NCBI GenBank assembly: GCA_002441125.1
Contig: DJVI01000029.1
Location: forward strand, 1-52,863
DNA from: Caldifarciminota bacterium UBA6260
GTDB lineage: Bacteria > Hydrothermota > 32-111
DNA: 52,863 bases
Direction of reading: 5' to 3'
In this document: positions 6,826 to 15,011 of the stretch, one piece after another
Numbering within the stretch: position 1 is the stretch's first letter
Layout: every line of letters begins with the position of its first letter
The notes under the pieces: generated by a model
Told to the model about the DNA's origin: nothing
The model's database searches: none
The model's input: the letters and a program-made list of their open reading frames with translations, nothing else
Translations under genes and position numbers: made by a program

Positions 6826-7622
6826 TCAAGAATCAATGTATCTTTAATAAAATTTTCCCCTTTTACTGTATACCTTCCCCTTTTAAGATATAAAAAAGAT
6901 ATATTTCCATCTTTATCTGAAATATTTTCCCTTAAAATTTTTCCATCAATATCAAGAAGAATAAATTTTTCAGAGATTTTATCGGTTGTTAATTTTAAAG
7001 AAAATTTTTCATCAATTTTTTCAGTAAAAAAATAATTCTCCCACCTATCTTTTCCAATATTTCCTGAAAGATCAAAAATACTATCAACAACCATCTGGAC
7101 AACATCTTCATTTTTTATTTTCAATACAAGTTTTTCACCAAATAAACTATCTTTGTAATCAATATTCTCTGGTAATATTTTGAAAAAAATTTTCCCTACA
7201 TTTTCTGAAAATAAAAGAGTTATAAGAGTATCTGTCTGAGAACTTTTCAAAATTTTTGGAGGAAGAGTATCTTTTATTTTTTCTCCCTTAACTTTTAGAT
7301 CTTTTATATAATTTTTGTTTCCATTCAGATCTGAAATAGAAAAGATATCAATTTTTAAAACATTTTTTGTCTGGTCATACCACAAATAAATATTTTTACC
7401 ATCAATATAAAATTTTTCATTTTTTATAGTATCATCATATTCAATATTTATAGAATCTATAGATGATATATTTTCTGAAGTTTCAATTTTGATCTTTCCA
7501 TCTTGAAAATAGTATATATTCCTTACAGAAGGTTTTATCCTATCCGGAGATGGAGGAGGAAGTTTTTTACCACAAGATAAAAATAAAAAAAAAGTTAAAA
7601 GAAAAAAAAATACCCTTTTCAC
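6822..7622 (-). CDS. Lipoprotein with Ig-like repeats
   Basis: A 266-residue protein with a lipoprotein signal peptide (hydrophobic run ending FLFLSC, lipid-anchored Cys at about 17) followed by a proline-rich segment. The body is beta-rich, with repeats of the type NISSIDSINIEYDDT and DTLITLLFSENVGK that recall bacterial Ig-like (SbsA-type) domains. The end (LDIDGKILRENIS...RGRYTVKG) looks like a small beta-sandwich. It is the last gene of the long origin-region run, directly after bactofilin. Function unknown; probably an envelope surface lipoprotein. Confidence 0.7.
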   Translation of the reverse strand: MKRVFFFLLTFFLFLSCGKKLPPPSPDRIKPSVRNIYYFQDGKIKIETSENISSIDSINIEYDDTIKNEKFYIDGKNIYLWYDQTKNVLKIDIFSISDLNGNKNYIKDLKVKGEKIKDTLPPKILKSSQTDTLITLLFSENVGKIFFKILPENIDYKDSLFGEKLVLKIKNEDVVQMVVDSIFDLSGNIGKDRWENYFFTEKIDEKFSLKLTTDKISEKFILLDIDGKILRENISDKDGNISFLYLKRGRYTVKGENFIKDTLILE

Positions 7623-7997
7623 TTACTGTTCATTTTTATTCTTTATACCTTTATCAAAAAGTTCCTGTTTTGACATCGAGCAGGTACCATCGAATACAAC
7701 ACCTTCTTCAACTATAAGATATTTACAAACAAGATCTATACTGACTTTTGCTGTTTTTTGAAGTTCGACTCTGTTTTTAACAACAAGTTTCCCATCAACT
7801 ATTCCACCTATAACAGCATCTTTTGTGTTGATGGTTCCCTTTAGATTCCCGCTTTTACCAACTGTTAACATTTCGGAAACTGTCATCTCTCCATCTATCT
7901 GACCATCAACTCTAATAGATCCAGGAACAAAAATCTTTCCAGAGATGTGTGTTCCCTCTCCAATAATGTTGTTTATTCCAGACTGGTTCTTTTCCAT
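7623..7997 (-). CDS. Bactofilin
   Basis: A 124-residue polymer-forming cytoskeletal protein (DUF583/bactofilin). The core is a right-handed beta-helix with regularly spaced hydrophobic/glycine turns (SGKIFVPGSIRVDGQIDG, LTVGKSGNLKGTI, AVIGGIVDGKLVV) and short hydrophilic ends. Bactofilins assemble into filaments that position cell-wall enzymes. It follows an M23 peptidase gene, a pairing known in other bacteria in which bactofilin and an M23 protein act together on cell shape. An AAGGAG site precedes the ATG. Confidence 0.9.
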   Translation of the reverse strand: MEKNQSGINNIIGEGTHISGKIFVPGSIRVDGQIDGEMTVSEMLTVGKSGNLKGTINTKDAVIGGIVDGKLVVKNRVELQKTAKVSIDLVCKYLIVEEGVVFDGTCSMSKQELFDKGIKNKNEQ

Positions 7998-8012
7998 AAA
8001 AAACTCCTTTAT

Positions 8013-8777
8013 TTAGTTATTTAAATTTACAAATTGTATTGGATCATAGTAAACAGAATCCATCATGATTTCATAATGTAGATGTGGCGCAGAAGATTTT
8101 CCAGTATTACCAACAGTTCCAACTATCTCTCCTTTTTTTATAGTCTGTCCCATTTTAACTAAAACCTTCTGAAGGTGTCCATAGAATATAGAAAACTTGT
8201 CATTCTTTATTCTAACATAATTTCCAAAAGTTTGATCCCACCCTGTTTTATCAACAGTTCCATTTATTGATGAAACAACCATTGTTCCAAGGTTACACGC
8301 TATATCTATAGCGGGGTGATCTTTTGAAAAAGATCTTGAAACAACACCTTCAACAGGATTTATATCTGGTTTTAGCTCATTGTATTCTCTCAGAGAATCA
8401 ACATCAACTTTTGTGCTTTCTGCCTTTGCTGTTGAAATATCTTTAGAATGGGATTTTAATATTTTGTTCTGTAAATCGATTCCCAAAAGTTCTCTAATCT
8501 TTTCATTTTTTTCATACAACTCTTTTATGTCAGATTTCAACTCTTCCAACTTTTTCATCTCGTTTTCCATATATTTAACTTTATTCTCATAATTCCTTTT
8601 CTGCATAGCATCATAGTAAACTGTAGAGATGAAAATAAAACCTACAACGATGCAAAGAATTATAAAGGAAATAAAACCAACTATTATTTTTAGAAGAGTT
8701 GTAGAGATTATAAATTCTCTTTTATCTTTACCATCGGGACTTATGTATATAAAAGTGATCTTCCTCTTCAACTTCAA
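8013..8777 (-). CDS. Membrane-anchored M23 family metallopeptidase
   Basis: A 254-residue protein with a transmembrane segment (about residues 26-50), a charged coiled-coil stalk (about 60-95) and a C-terminal LytM/M23 domain. Zinc and catalytic residues are in HPAIDIA (HxxxD) and PHLHYE (HxH). It should cleave or scaffold peptidoglycan peptide bridges in the periplasm. Its start overlaps the preceding M42 gene by four bases, and bactofilin follows. The intact motif suggests an active enzyme, not a degenerate activator. Confidence 0.9.
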   Translation of the reverse strand: MKLKRKITFIYISPDGKDKREFIISTTLLKIIVGFISFIILCIVVGFIFISTVYYDAMQKRNYENKVKYMENEMKKLEELKSDIKELYEKNEKIRELLGIDLQNKILKSHSKDISTAKAESTKVDVDSLREYNELKPDINPVEGVVSRSFSKDHPAIDIACNLGTMVVSSINGTVDKTGWDQTFGNYVRIKNDKFSIFYGHLQKVLVKMGQTIKKGEIVGTVGNTGKSSAPHLHYEIMMDSVYYDPIQFVNLNN

Positions 8778-9781
8778 AAACCTCTCTTTGATAGATCCAT
8801 TTTCAAAATTTCTTTTATAAGTTTGACACTGTTTTCAACATCATCCATATCACACATCTCTGCTTGAGAATGTATATATCTTGTTGGAACTGAAATTACT
8901 CCGGTTAAAACACCCTCTTTGTTTGTCTGAATCATCATTCCATCAGTAGTTCCACCTTTCAATATTTCAAGCTGATAAGGTATCCTGTTTTTCTTTGCAA
9001 CATCAACCATAAAATCTATAACAGGTTTACGGACAACCATTCCACTATCAAGAACTTTTATTGCAGGTCCCTCACCGAGTTTTACTTCCATAATATGTGT
9101 TTCAGGTGTATCACCTGTTCCAGTAACATCAACAGCTATAGCAAAATCTGGAGAGACAGAGAATGCTGATGTTTTTGCACCCCTAAGTCCAACCTCTTCC
9201 TGTGTTGTGAAAACATAGTAGATATCATTATCTGTCTGGAAATCGTCAAGTGCGAGTTGTAGCAAAATAGCACAACCTATTCTATCATCCAAAGATTTTG
9301 TTGAAATCCTTTTTCCAAGATCTACAAATGTTGGTTTCATAGCGCCGAGAAGACCTATGTTTACCTTTTTCTCTGCATCCTTTTTATCCTTTGCTCCAAT
9401 ATCTATAAACATCTCATCTGTTTTGGGAATGTTTTGCCAGTTGAAATTTTTATTCTCATAACCTATAACACCTTCAACCCCATTAACAAAGACAACATGG
9501 TTTTCTATTATGTTGTGAGGGAAAAGTCCACCAACTACAGCAAATCTTATAAAACCATTCTTATCTATATGTTTAACTATAAAACCTATTTCATCCATAT
9601 GTGCGGCAACCATTATTTTTTTCCCATTACCCTTTTTTCTAACTATAAGGTTTCCCAAAGCATCCTTTTTTATTTCAAGATTCTTTTTTCCTTTTAAACT
9701 CTTTTCAATATAATCAACTACTGGTTCCTCATAAGAGGAAGGACCTATAATAGATGTTAAATCTTTTACCAAATTTTTCAT
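8774..9781 (-). CDS. M42 family metallo-aminopeptidase (TET type), paralogue 1
   Basis: A 335-residue cytosolic dinuclear-metal aminopeptidase. Ligands and catalytic residues are in AAHMDEIGF (H, D), KSLDDRIGC (bridging D), TQEEVGLRGA (catalytic E, ligand E), AVDVTGTGD (ligand D) and RYIHSQAEM (last ligand H). M42 proteins form dodecameric tetrahedra that trim peptides released by the proteolytic machinery. It is the third of three consecutive M42 genes on this strand and is coupled to the M23 gene. Of the three, this sequence keeps the family motifs most closely. Confidence 0.9.
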   Translation of the reverse strand: MKNLVKDLTSIIGPSSYEEPVVDYIEKSLKGKKNLEIKKDALGNLIVRKKGNGKKIMVAAHMDEIGFIVKHIDKNGFIRFAVVGGLFPHNIIENHVVFVNGVEGVIGYENKNFNWQNIPKTDEMFIDIGAKDKKDAEKKVNIGLLGAMKPTFVDLGKRISTKSLDDRIGCAILLQLALDDFQTDNDIYYVFTTQEEVGLRGAKTSAFSVSPDFAIAVDVTGTGDTPETHIMEVKLGEGPAIKVLDSGMVVRKPVIDFMVDVAKKNRIPYQLEILKGGTTDGMMIQTNKEGVLTGVISVPTRYIHSQAEMCDMDDVENSVKLIKEILKMDLSKRGF

Positions 9782-9789
9782 TTTTACCC

Positions 9790-10794
9790 CTATTTTAATT
9801 TGTTTAAAAGTTTCTTTGTTAAATCTACCATTGAACGATAATCTCTTAAATCAGCATAAGAGACTGGAGAATGTATATACCTTGAAGGAACAGCAAAAAC
9901 TATAGTTTTTACTCCCTCTTTCGATTTATGTATTTCTCCTCCGTCAGTTCCACCAACCATCGGTTGTTTAAACTGGTATTTTATCTTGTTCTCTTTTGCA
10001 CAGGATACCGTTTCATTGAAAAGATCTTTATGAACAAAAAATGACCTGTCTGATATAGTTATTACAACTCCATCTCCCATCTTTGGATAATCAGGTTCAT
10101 CTTTAGAATGTGGCATATCGGCAGCTGATGTTCCCTCAAGAACTATAGCGTAATCAGCTGAAATGTTGAAAGCAGCCGCTTTTGAACCTCTAAGCCCAAT
10201 CTCTTCCTGAACGAAAAAAGCTCCAAAAAGATCGTTTTCATACCTTTCTTTTAAAATTTCTATTATAGCTGCACAACCCAATCTATCATCGAAAGATTTT
10301 CCTTTTATTATGTTACCCTTCTTTTCAAACTTAGTATCGAAAACAGCATAGTCACCAACTGAAACATATTTCTCAGCATCCTTCTTTTCTGTTGAGCCAA
10401 TATCTATAACAAGAGAATCAAAATCTGGAATATTGTTGTAATCTTTTCTCTGAAGATGTATAGGTTTGTAGCAGATAACTCCTTTTACCTTTTCTTTTCC
10501 TATCAAAACATTTTTTCCTATGACAACTCTTTTGTCTATACTACCAGCAGGCAAAAACCTAAGCATACCGTTCTCTTCTATAGATTTTATCATAAAACCA
10601 ACTTCATCCATATGTGCACCAAGTAAAACTTTTTTGCTGTTTTTGTTTTTACCCTTTTTGAAAGCAATTATATTGCCCATTTTGTCTATCTTCAAAGAAT
10701 CAACATGATCTTTTATAGTTTCAACTATAAAATCTCTTATCTCGCACTCATTTCCAGAGGGGCCAAAAATTTCACTTAAATTTTTTAAAATCAT
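9790..10794 (-). CDS. M42 family metallo-aminopeptidase, paralogue 2
   Basis: A 334-residue M42 protein. Motifs: GAHMDEVGF, KSFDDRLGC, VQEEIGLRGS, VLEGTSAAD and RYIHSPVSYA. The position held by Asp in DVT of the neighbouring paralogue is Glu here (VLEGT). In this superfamily that ligand can be Asp or Glu and influences specificity, so a distinct preference from the neighbours is plausible. It lies 10 bases after paralogue 3 and 8 bases before paralogue 1 in the same direction, so the products may co-assemble. Confidence 0.9.
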   Translation of the reverse strand: MILKNLSEIFGPSGNECEIRDFIVETIKDHVDSLKIDKMGNIIAFKKGKNKNSKKVLLGAHMDEVGFMIKSIEENGMLRFLPAGSIDKRVVIGKNVLIGKEKVKGVICYKPIHLQRKDYNNIPDFDSLVIDIGSTEKKDAEKYVSVGDYAVFDTKFEKKGNIIKGKSFDDRLGCAAIIEILKERYENDLFGAFFVQEEIGLRGSKAAAFNISADYAIVLEGTSAADMPHSKDEPDYPKMGDGVVITISDRSFFVHKDLFNETVSCAKENKIKYQFKQPMVGGTDGGEIHKSKEGVKTIVFAVPSRYIHSPVSYADLRDYRSMVDLTKKLLNKLK

Positions 10795-10804
10795 AATATC
10801 TCCC

Positions 10805-11845
10805 TCATTTTATAATTTTTTCACCATACTTTTCAAATTCAACCTCAGAAACAAATAAGGAAAGCAACTTTGAAATTTTATCTATTGTTTTAACATTTAC
10901 TATCTCTCTTGGTGAATGCATATTCTTTATAGGCAAAGAAAGAAGTATTGTCTTTATTCCTCCTCTTGCGGTCTGAACAGCATAAGCATCAGTTCCAGAA
11001 TGTTGTGGAACAGCTTCTATTTCATACTTTATGTTCTCCCTTTTGGCAATTTCAGTTATGAAATCATAAAGATCGGAACATATGTGAGAACCTCTTCCAA
11101 TTCCTATCGAATCGTAAGATATTCCACTTTCAACACCTGGTTGTTTTGCGAAAGTTACATCAACCACTACGGCAATATCTGGATTTATAGAGTAGCAGGA
11201 AGTTAAACTACCAACCATCGTTGTCTCTTCCTGAGCGTTCAATACAAAATATAAATCTGGAATATTTTTTAAATTTTTTATATGGTTTAAAATGTTTATA
11301 ATTGCAGCTGCAGAACCTCTGTTGTCTATCGATTTACAACACACAAAATCGTTTTTCAACTCTGTGAACTCACTCTTCAAAATTATCCTGTCACCTATTT
11401 TAAAATACTTTTCAAGTTCTTTGTTTTTCATAGCGAGATCAACATATAAGTCTTCGTATTTTAATAACTTATCGCTTTCCCCCGCTTTTTGTAAATGTGG
11501 TGGTGTTGCTCCAATAATACCGCTTACAACCTTTTCACCATAAACGGTTACTTCCTGTCCAAGCAAAACTTTTTCATCATATCCTCCAACAGATGTAAAT
11601 CTGAGATAATCTCCATCAATTTTTGTAACAATAAGACCTATCTCATCGTTGTGTGTGAAGAAAGCGATTTTTTCTTTTCTGTCTCCCTTTCTGAAAATTA
11701 TAATATTCCCCATCTTATCAAGAGAAATGGTAATATTCTCTTCACCTTCAAGAATCTTTTTTACACTTTCAAAACTTTTTTCTTCCATTCCAGAAGGACC
11801 AATCGATTCGGTTAAAATTTTTAAAATCTCTTTTAATTCTTTCAT
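10805..11845 (-). CDS. M42 family metallo-aminopeptidase, paralogue 3 (divergent)
   Basis: A 346-residue M42 protein, the most divergent of the three. It has THNDEIGL where the others have HMDE, and CKSIDNRGSAA where they have DDR. The metal-ligand H, D, E-E (AQEET), D (VVDVTF) and final H (NMHSPRE) remain. The second of two adjacent ATGs (11845) is better spaced from AGGAG than the first (11848). It is the first M42 gene after parB. The gap to parB is only a few bases, so it probably shares the parAB transcript. Confidence 0.88.
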   Translation of the reverse strand: MKELKEILKILTESIGPSGMEEKSFESVKKILEGEENITISLDKMGNIIIFRKGDRKEKIAFFTHNDEIGLIVTKIDGDYLRFTSVGGYDEKVLLGQEVTVYGEKVVSGIIGATPPHLQKAGESDKLLKYEDLYVDLAMKNKELEKYFKIGDRIILKSEFTELKNDFVCCKSIDNRGSAAAIINILNHIKNLKNIPDLYFVLNAQEETTMVGSLTSCYSINPDIAVVVDVTFAKQPGVESGISYDSIGIGRGSHICSDLYDFITEIAKRENIKYEIEAVPQHSGTDAYAVQTARGGIKTILLSLPIKNMHSPREIVNVKTIDKISKLLSLFVSEVEFEKYGEKIIK

Positions 11846-11853
11846 CATATCTC

Positions 11854-12690
11854 CTAATCAAAATTTTTCAAACCTAAAAAATTCAGCAACTTTTTAAAAT
11901 CATCATCGTTGTAAAATTCTAAACTGATATTTCCTTTTCCCTTTTTATATTTCACGCTAACCTTTCTTGACAATCTCTCAGAAAGTTTATTTTCAATATC
12001 CTTAAGATGGACAGACTTTTTCTTTTCTCCACTTTTTATATGTTTTTCAACTCCGGTTGATAAGAGTTTTTCAAGATCCCTTACGGAAAGATCCTCTCTG
12101 TAAACTCTTTCTGCAAAATGTTTTCTCCTTAAAGGTTCTTTTATTGAAAGTAAAACTTTTGCATGTCCAAAACTTATCTTGTTTTCTTTTAAAAGATTTT
12201 TTATCTCATCCTCAAGTTCAAGAACCCTTAAAATGTTTGTTATATGTGCTCTCGATTTTCCAACCTTTTTAGAAATATCCTCATGTGTAAGGTTGAACTT
12301 TTCGACAAGATCCCTGTAAGCTTCAGCTTCTTCAACAACATTGAGATCCTCTCTTTGAACATTTTCTATCAAAGCCCATTCAACCATTTTATCGTTAGAG
12401 ATATCTTTAACTATTGCAGGAATATCTTTAAAACCCAAAAGTTTACAAGCCCTATACCTTCTTTCACCTGTTACTATCTCATAATGCTCACCAACTCTCC
12501 TTACAGTAATTGGCTGTAAAACCCCATTCTCTTTAATGGAATCTGCAAGATCTTTCAACTCCTCATCTTTGAAAATTTTTCTTGGTTGAAATGGGTTTGG
12601 TTTTATGTTTGATATGGGGATATTTCTAACCTCTCTCTGTTCTGTCCCCGCTATAATCGACTCAAGACCTCGACCTAACGCTTTTTTCAT
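11854..12690 (-). CDS. parB: Chromosome partition protein ParB (Spo0J-like)
   Basis: A 278-residue ParB/Noc-type CTP-binding DNA clamp. Visible are the N-terminal RGLESII segment, NPFQPRK and GERRYRACKLLG (CTP-binding box, about residues 74-85), a helix-turn-helix (LTHEDISKKVGKSRAHITNILR) and a C-terminal dimerisation region. It loads at parS and organises the origin. It overlaps parA by 29 bases. A parS site lies upstream of parA. Confidence 0.95.
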   Translation of the reverse strand: MKKALGRGLESIIAGTEQREVRNIPISNIKPNPFQPRKIFKDEELKDLADSIKENGVLQPITVRRVGEHYEIVTGERRYRACKLLGFKDIPAIVKDISNDKMVEWALIENVQREDLNVVEEAEAYRDLVEKFNLTHEDISKKVGKSRAHITNILRVLELEDEIKNLLKENKISFGHAKVLLSIKEPLRRKHFAERVYREDLSVRDLEKLLSTGVEKHIKSGEKKKSVHLKDIENKLSERLSRKVSVKYKKGKGNISLEFYNDDDFKKLLNFLGLKNFD

Positions 12691-13450
12691 CTTTTTCTAT
12701 TATCTCCTTTGCAAGTTCCAAATAAGCTTTTGAACCTGTTGAAATTGGATCAAAAAGTATTATTGGTTTTCCAAAAGATGGAGCTTCAGCAAGTTTTACA
12801 TTTCTTGGAATATAAGTTTTATATACAGCACTTTTAAAATAGTTCAAAACTTCATCAGCCACCTGCCTTGCAAGGGTAAGTCTGTTATCATACATAGTTA
12901 TCAAAACACCCTCAATTTCAAGAGATGGATTCAAAGATTGCCTTATACTGTTTATGGTGTTAAGAAGTTTTGCAAGCCCTTCAACAGCATAAAATTCAGC
13001 CTGAACTGGTATAAGGATAGATTTTGATGCTACAAGAGCGTTAACAGTCAACATCTGTAATGATGGCGGACAATCTATCAAAATATATTCATACCTGTTT
13101 TTTATCCTTTCAAGAATCTTTTTCAGCATACTCTCCCTTTCTTCAACATCAACAAACTCAACATCTGTGGCAGCCAAAGATATGTCCGATGGGATAAGAT
13201 CTAAATATTCAAGATCTGTTTTTACTATTATATCTTCAACAGGAATTTTGTTCAAAAGGGAGTCATAAACACTCTTTCCCAAAAAATTTTTGTCATAATA
13301 ACCAAGAGAGGATGTAGCGTTTGCCTGAGGATCTATATCAACAAGCAAAGTTTTCTTTTCGGCAACAGCCAACGCTGCACCAAGATTTACAGCTGTTGTA
13401 GTTTTTCCGACTCCACCTTTCTGGTTAGCAATAGAAATAATCTTAGTCAT
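12662..13450 (-). CDS. parA: Chromosome partition ATPase ParA (Soj-like)
   Basis: A 262-residue MinD/ParA-type ATPase. It has the deviant Walker A KGGVGKTTT (about residues 11-19), the switch region DIDPQANATSS, and Walker B YILIDCPPS. It forms dynamic gradients on DNA that move ParB-parS complexes. The -10 of its own promoter is 8 bases before the ATG, with no Shine-Dalgarno, so its mRNA may be leaderless. The 3' end overlaps parB. Confidence 0.95.
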   Translation of the reverse strand: MTKIISIANQKGGVGKTTTAVNLGAALAVAEKKTLLVDIDPQANATSSLGYYDKNFLGKSVYDSLLNKIPVEDIIVKTDLEYLDLIPSDISLAATDVEFVDVEERESMLKKILERIKNRYEYILIDCPPSLQMLTVNALVASKSILIPVQAEFYAVEGLAKLLNTINSIRQSLNPSLEIEGVLITMYDNRLTLARQVADEVLNYFKSAVYKTYIPRNVKLAEAPSFGKPIILFDPISTGSKAYLELAKEIIEKDEKSVRSRS

Positions 13451-13458
13451 AGTTTGAA

Positions 13459-13486
13459 ACTATAACACAATTTTTAAAATTTTCAA
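13459..13486 (-). promoter_or_regulatory. parA promoter, probable leaderless start
   Basis: Minus strand: TTGAAA (13486-13481), 16-base spacer, TATAGT (13464-13459), then eight bases to the parA ATG at 13450. The parS site lies 18 bases upstream of the -35, so ParB binding could influence this promoter. Confidence 0.5.
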
Positions 13487-13503
13487 TAGGTTAGAAAACA
13501 AAA

Positions 13504-13519
13504 TGTTCCACGTGGAACA
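13504..13519. promoter_or_regulatory. parS: parS centromere site
   Basis: TGTTCCACGTGGAACA is a perfect 16-base palindrome. It differs from the widely conserved parS (TGTTTCACGTGAAACA) only by the symmetric T-to-C/A-to-G pair. It sits between rsmG and parA. Confidence 0.95.
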
Positions 13520-13523
13520 TTTT

Positions 13524-14057
13524 TTAAATTTTTAAAATAACGGGTTGATAGATCTTTTCCCAATAAACAATATCTCCTTTATAATTTTTCTTTTTAAGAA
13601 ATTCCTTTATATCTTTTTCGTTCAAAAAAGCCCTCGAAAGAACAAGATCAAAGGGAGAAAAATCTATCTTTTTAACATCATCGTTTTTTAAGATAATGTT
13701 TTTTAATTTTAAACTCTCTTTTACATCTTTTAGAAAATAAAACTTCTTTTCCTTAATTTCAACAAGAGTAAAAATTTTTTCTTTTAAAACAATAGATAAT
13801 GGTATAGCGGGAAAACCGTTTCCACTTCCTATATCTATTATACTTTTATAAATATCTTTTTGAACAATTTTTAAAGCAACAAGAGAATCTTTAAGGTGTC
13901 TTTCTATTATTATCTTTTCATCGTTCTTTGATATAAGGTTGACAGACCTGTTCCATTTTAAAAGTATATTCAAATAATTTAAAATATCTTCGAAAATTTC
14001 TTCTTTTTCAAACTCTTTAAGAATATTTTTTAGTTGAAAAATCTGATCTTTTTCCAT
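13524..14057 (-). CDS. rsmG: 16S rRNA (guanine527-N7)-methyltransferase RsmG (GidB)
   Basis: A 177-residue SAM-dependent methyltransferase. It has the RsmG hallmarks WNRSVNLIS, RHLKDSL and the SAM motif DIGSGNGFPAIPL (about residues 92-104). It is somewhat shorter than typical family members (about 200-240), mainly at the C-terminus. It is next to parA/parB as in many bacteria, but mnmG, its usual partner, is about 35 kb away beside the 23S gene. A dispersed repeat separates its start from the gene upstream. Confidence 0.9.
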   Translation of the reverse strand: MEKDQIFQLKNILKEFEKEEIFEDILNYLNILLKWNRSVNLISKNDEKIIIERHLKDSLVALKIVQKDIYKSIIDIGSGNGFPAIPLSIVLKEKIFTLVEIKEKKFYFLKDVKESLKLKNIILKNDDVKKIDFSPFDLVLSRAFLNEKDIKEFLKKKNYKGDIVYWEKIYQPVILKI

Positions 14058-14060
14058 AAA

Positions 14061-14098
14061 AGTGTCACACTGTCAAGCACCGTCCCCAATTTTTTTTA
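14061..14098 (+). repeat. Dispersed repeat copy B, overlapping the end of the PP-loop gene
   Basis: AGTGTCACACTGTCAAGCAC followed by CGTCCCCAATTTTTTTT matches copies at 1421 and 52271. Read on the minus strand it supplies the final codons (IGDGA) and TGA stop of the PP-loop gene, and reaches to within four bases of the rsmG start. Confidence 0.7.
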
Positions 14099-15011
14099 TA
14101 AGATGGGGGTGGGTTTCGTCGCGTTTAGAGTAGAAAAGCATTTTTTTTAAAAAGTTGTGAAAGTCTTTTTCGTCGTTTCCCAAAAATATTCCCACGGGAC
14201 CCTTTTTATCAATTATCTGGTAAACAATGTCTTTATCTGAAAGATTTAAGAGAATTTCGTTATCCTCTTTATCTCTCCCTACAAAGGCTAAACTATTGTC
14301 AAATTTTAACAATCTGCAATGTTTTACCATTTTAAAATATTTTTCATCTTTTATATTAAAATCCAATAAAATTTTTATCTTCTGTGAATACTCTTTGTAT
14401 GTTAAAAGGCAACCACCAGATGGAGAGGAAAAATATTTTATATTATACTTTTTTGCAAGTTCCAACTGTATTTCCCTTTTTCTACCTTCTATCGATAAAA
14501 ATTTTTTATCCTTAAAAATGTTGTTTCTTTCAAATCTCCCTTTTAAAATCTCCTCTGAAAGAGGTCTTACGAGTAGATCTTTTCTTTTTAGCAACTTTTC
14601 AATCTTTTTCATTCCTTGAAATGTCTGTGACATGGGTCTTTGGTTAAAAACCTCTCCGGTTGATACATATTTGAGTCCGTTTTTTAGAACAATATCTGTC
14701 GCTTTGTTTATCATAAAAGCTTTGCAATCTATACAAGGGTTTAAGTTTTTTCCATAACCGTATACAGGATTTTTTAATATCGCAAGATAATCGTTGAAAA
14801 TATTTTCAACAAAAAGTTTTATACCATTTTTTTCGGCAATATCCTTGGCTTTTTCAGAGGGAAAGAAGGGTGTTTCAAAATATACTGGCAAAGGGTTAAA
14901 TCCCAAATCTTTTAAAACAAAATATGATATAAGAGAGTCGAGACCACCTGAAAAAAGGTGTATTCCATCGAAATTGTTATCAGTTATCTTCAACGGTATC
15001 AACCGTATCAA
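14073..15011 (-). CDS. PP-loop tRNA thiolation-like enzyme with NFACT-R-like C-terminal domain
   Basis: A 312-residue protein. The N-terminal PP-loop ATPase domain has SGGLDS (21-26), NPCIDCK with C93/C96, GEVFNQRPMSQ (119-129) and a second candidate cysteine in SGGCLLT (C201). This arrangement resembles MnmA/ThiI 2- or 4-thiouridine synthases. Residues ~229-280 (HCRLLKF, AFVGRDKEDNEILL, GPVGIFLG) resemble the RNA-binding NFACT-R/DUF814 domain, which is known fused to such enzymes. The start is unclear: 15011 is TTG, with further in-frame TTGs at 15002 and 14993, and none has a good Shine-Dalgarno. The frame overlaps the OmpA-domain gene. The last five residues come from a dispersed repeat, so the C-terminus may have been altered by insertion. 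The exact tRNA substrate is unknown. Confidence 0.75.
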   Translation of the reverse strand: MIRLIPLKITDNNFDGIHLFSGGLDSLISYFVLKDLGFNPLPVYFETPFFPSEKAKDIAEKNGIKLFVENIFNDYLAILKNPVYGYGKNLNPCIDCKAFMINKATDIVLKNGLKYVSTGEVFNQRPMSQTFQGMKKIEKLLKRKDLLVRPLSEEILKGRFERNNIFKDKKFLSIEGRKREIQLELAKKYNIKYFSSPSGGCLLTYKEYSQKIKILLDFNIKDEKYFKMVKHCRLLKFDNSLAFVGRDKEDNEILLNLSDKDIVYQIIDKKGPVGIFLGNDEKDFHNFLKKMLFYSKRDETHPHLIKKIGDGA

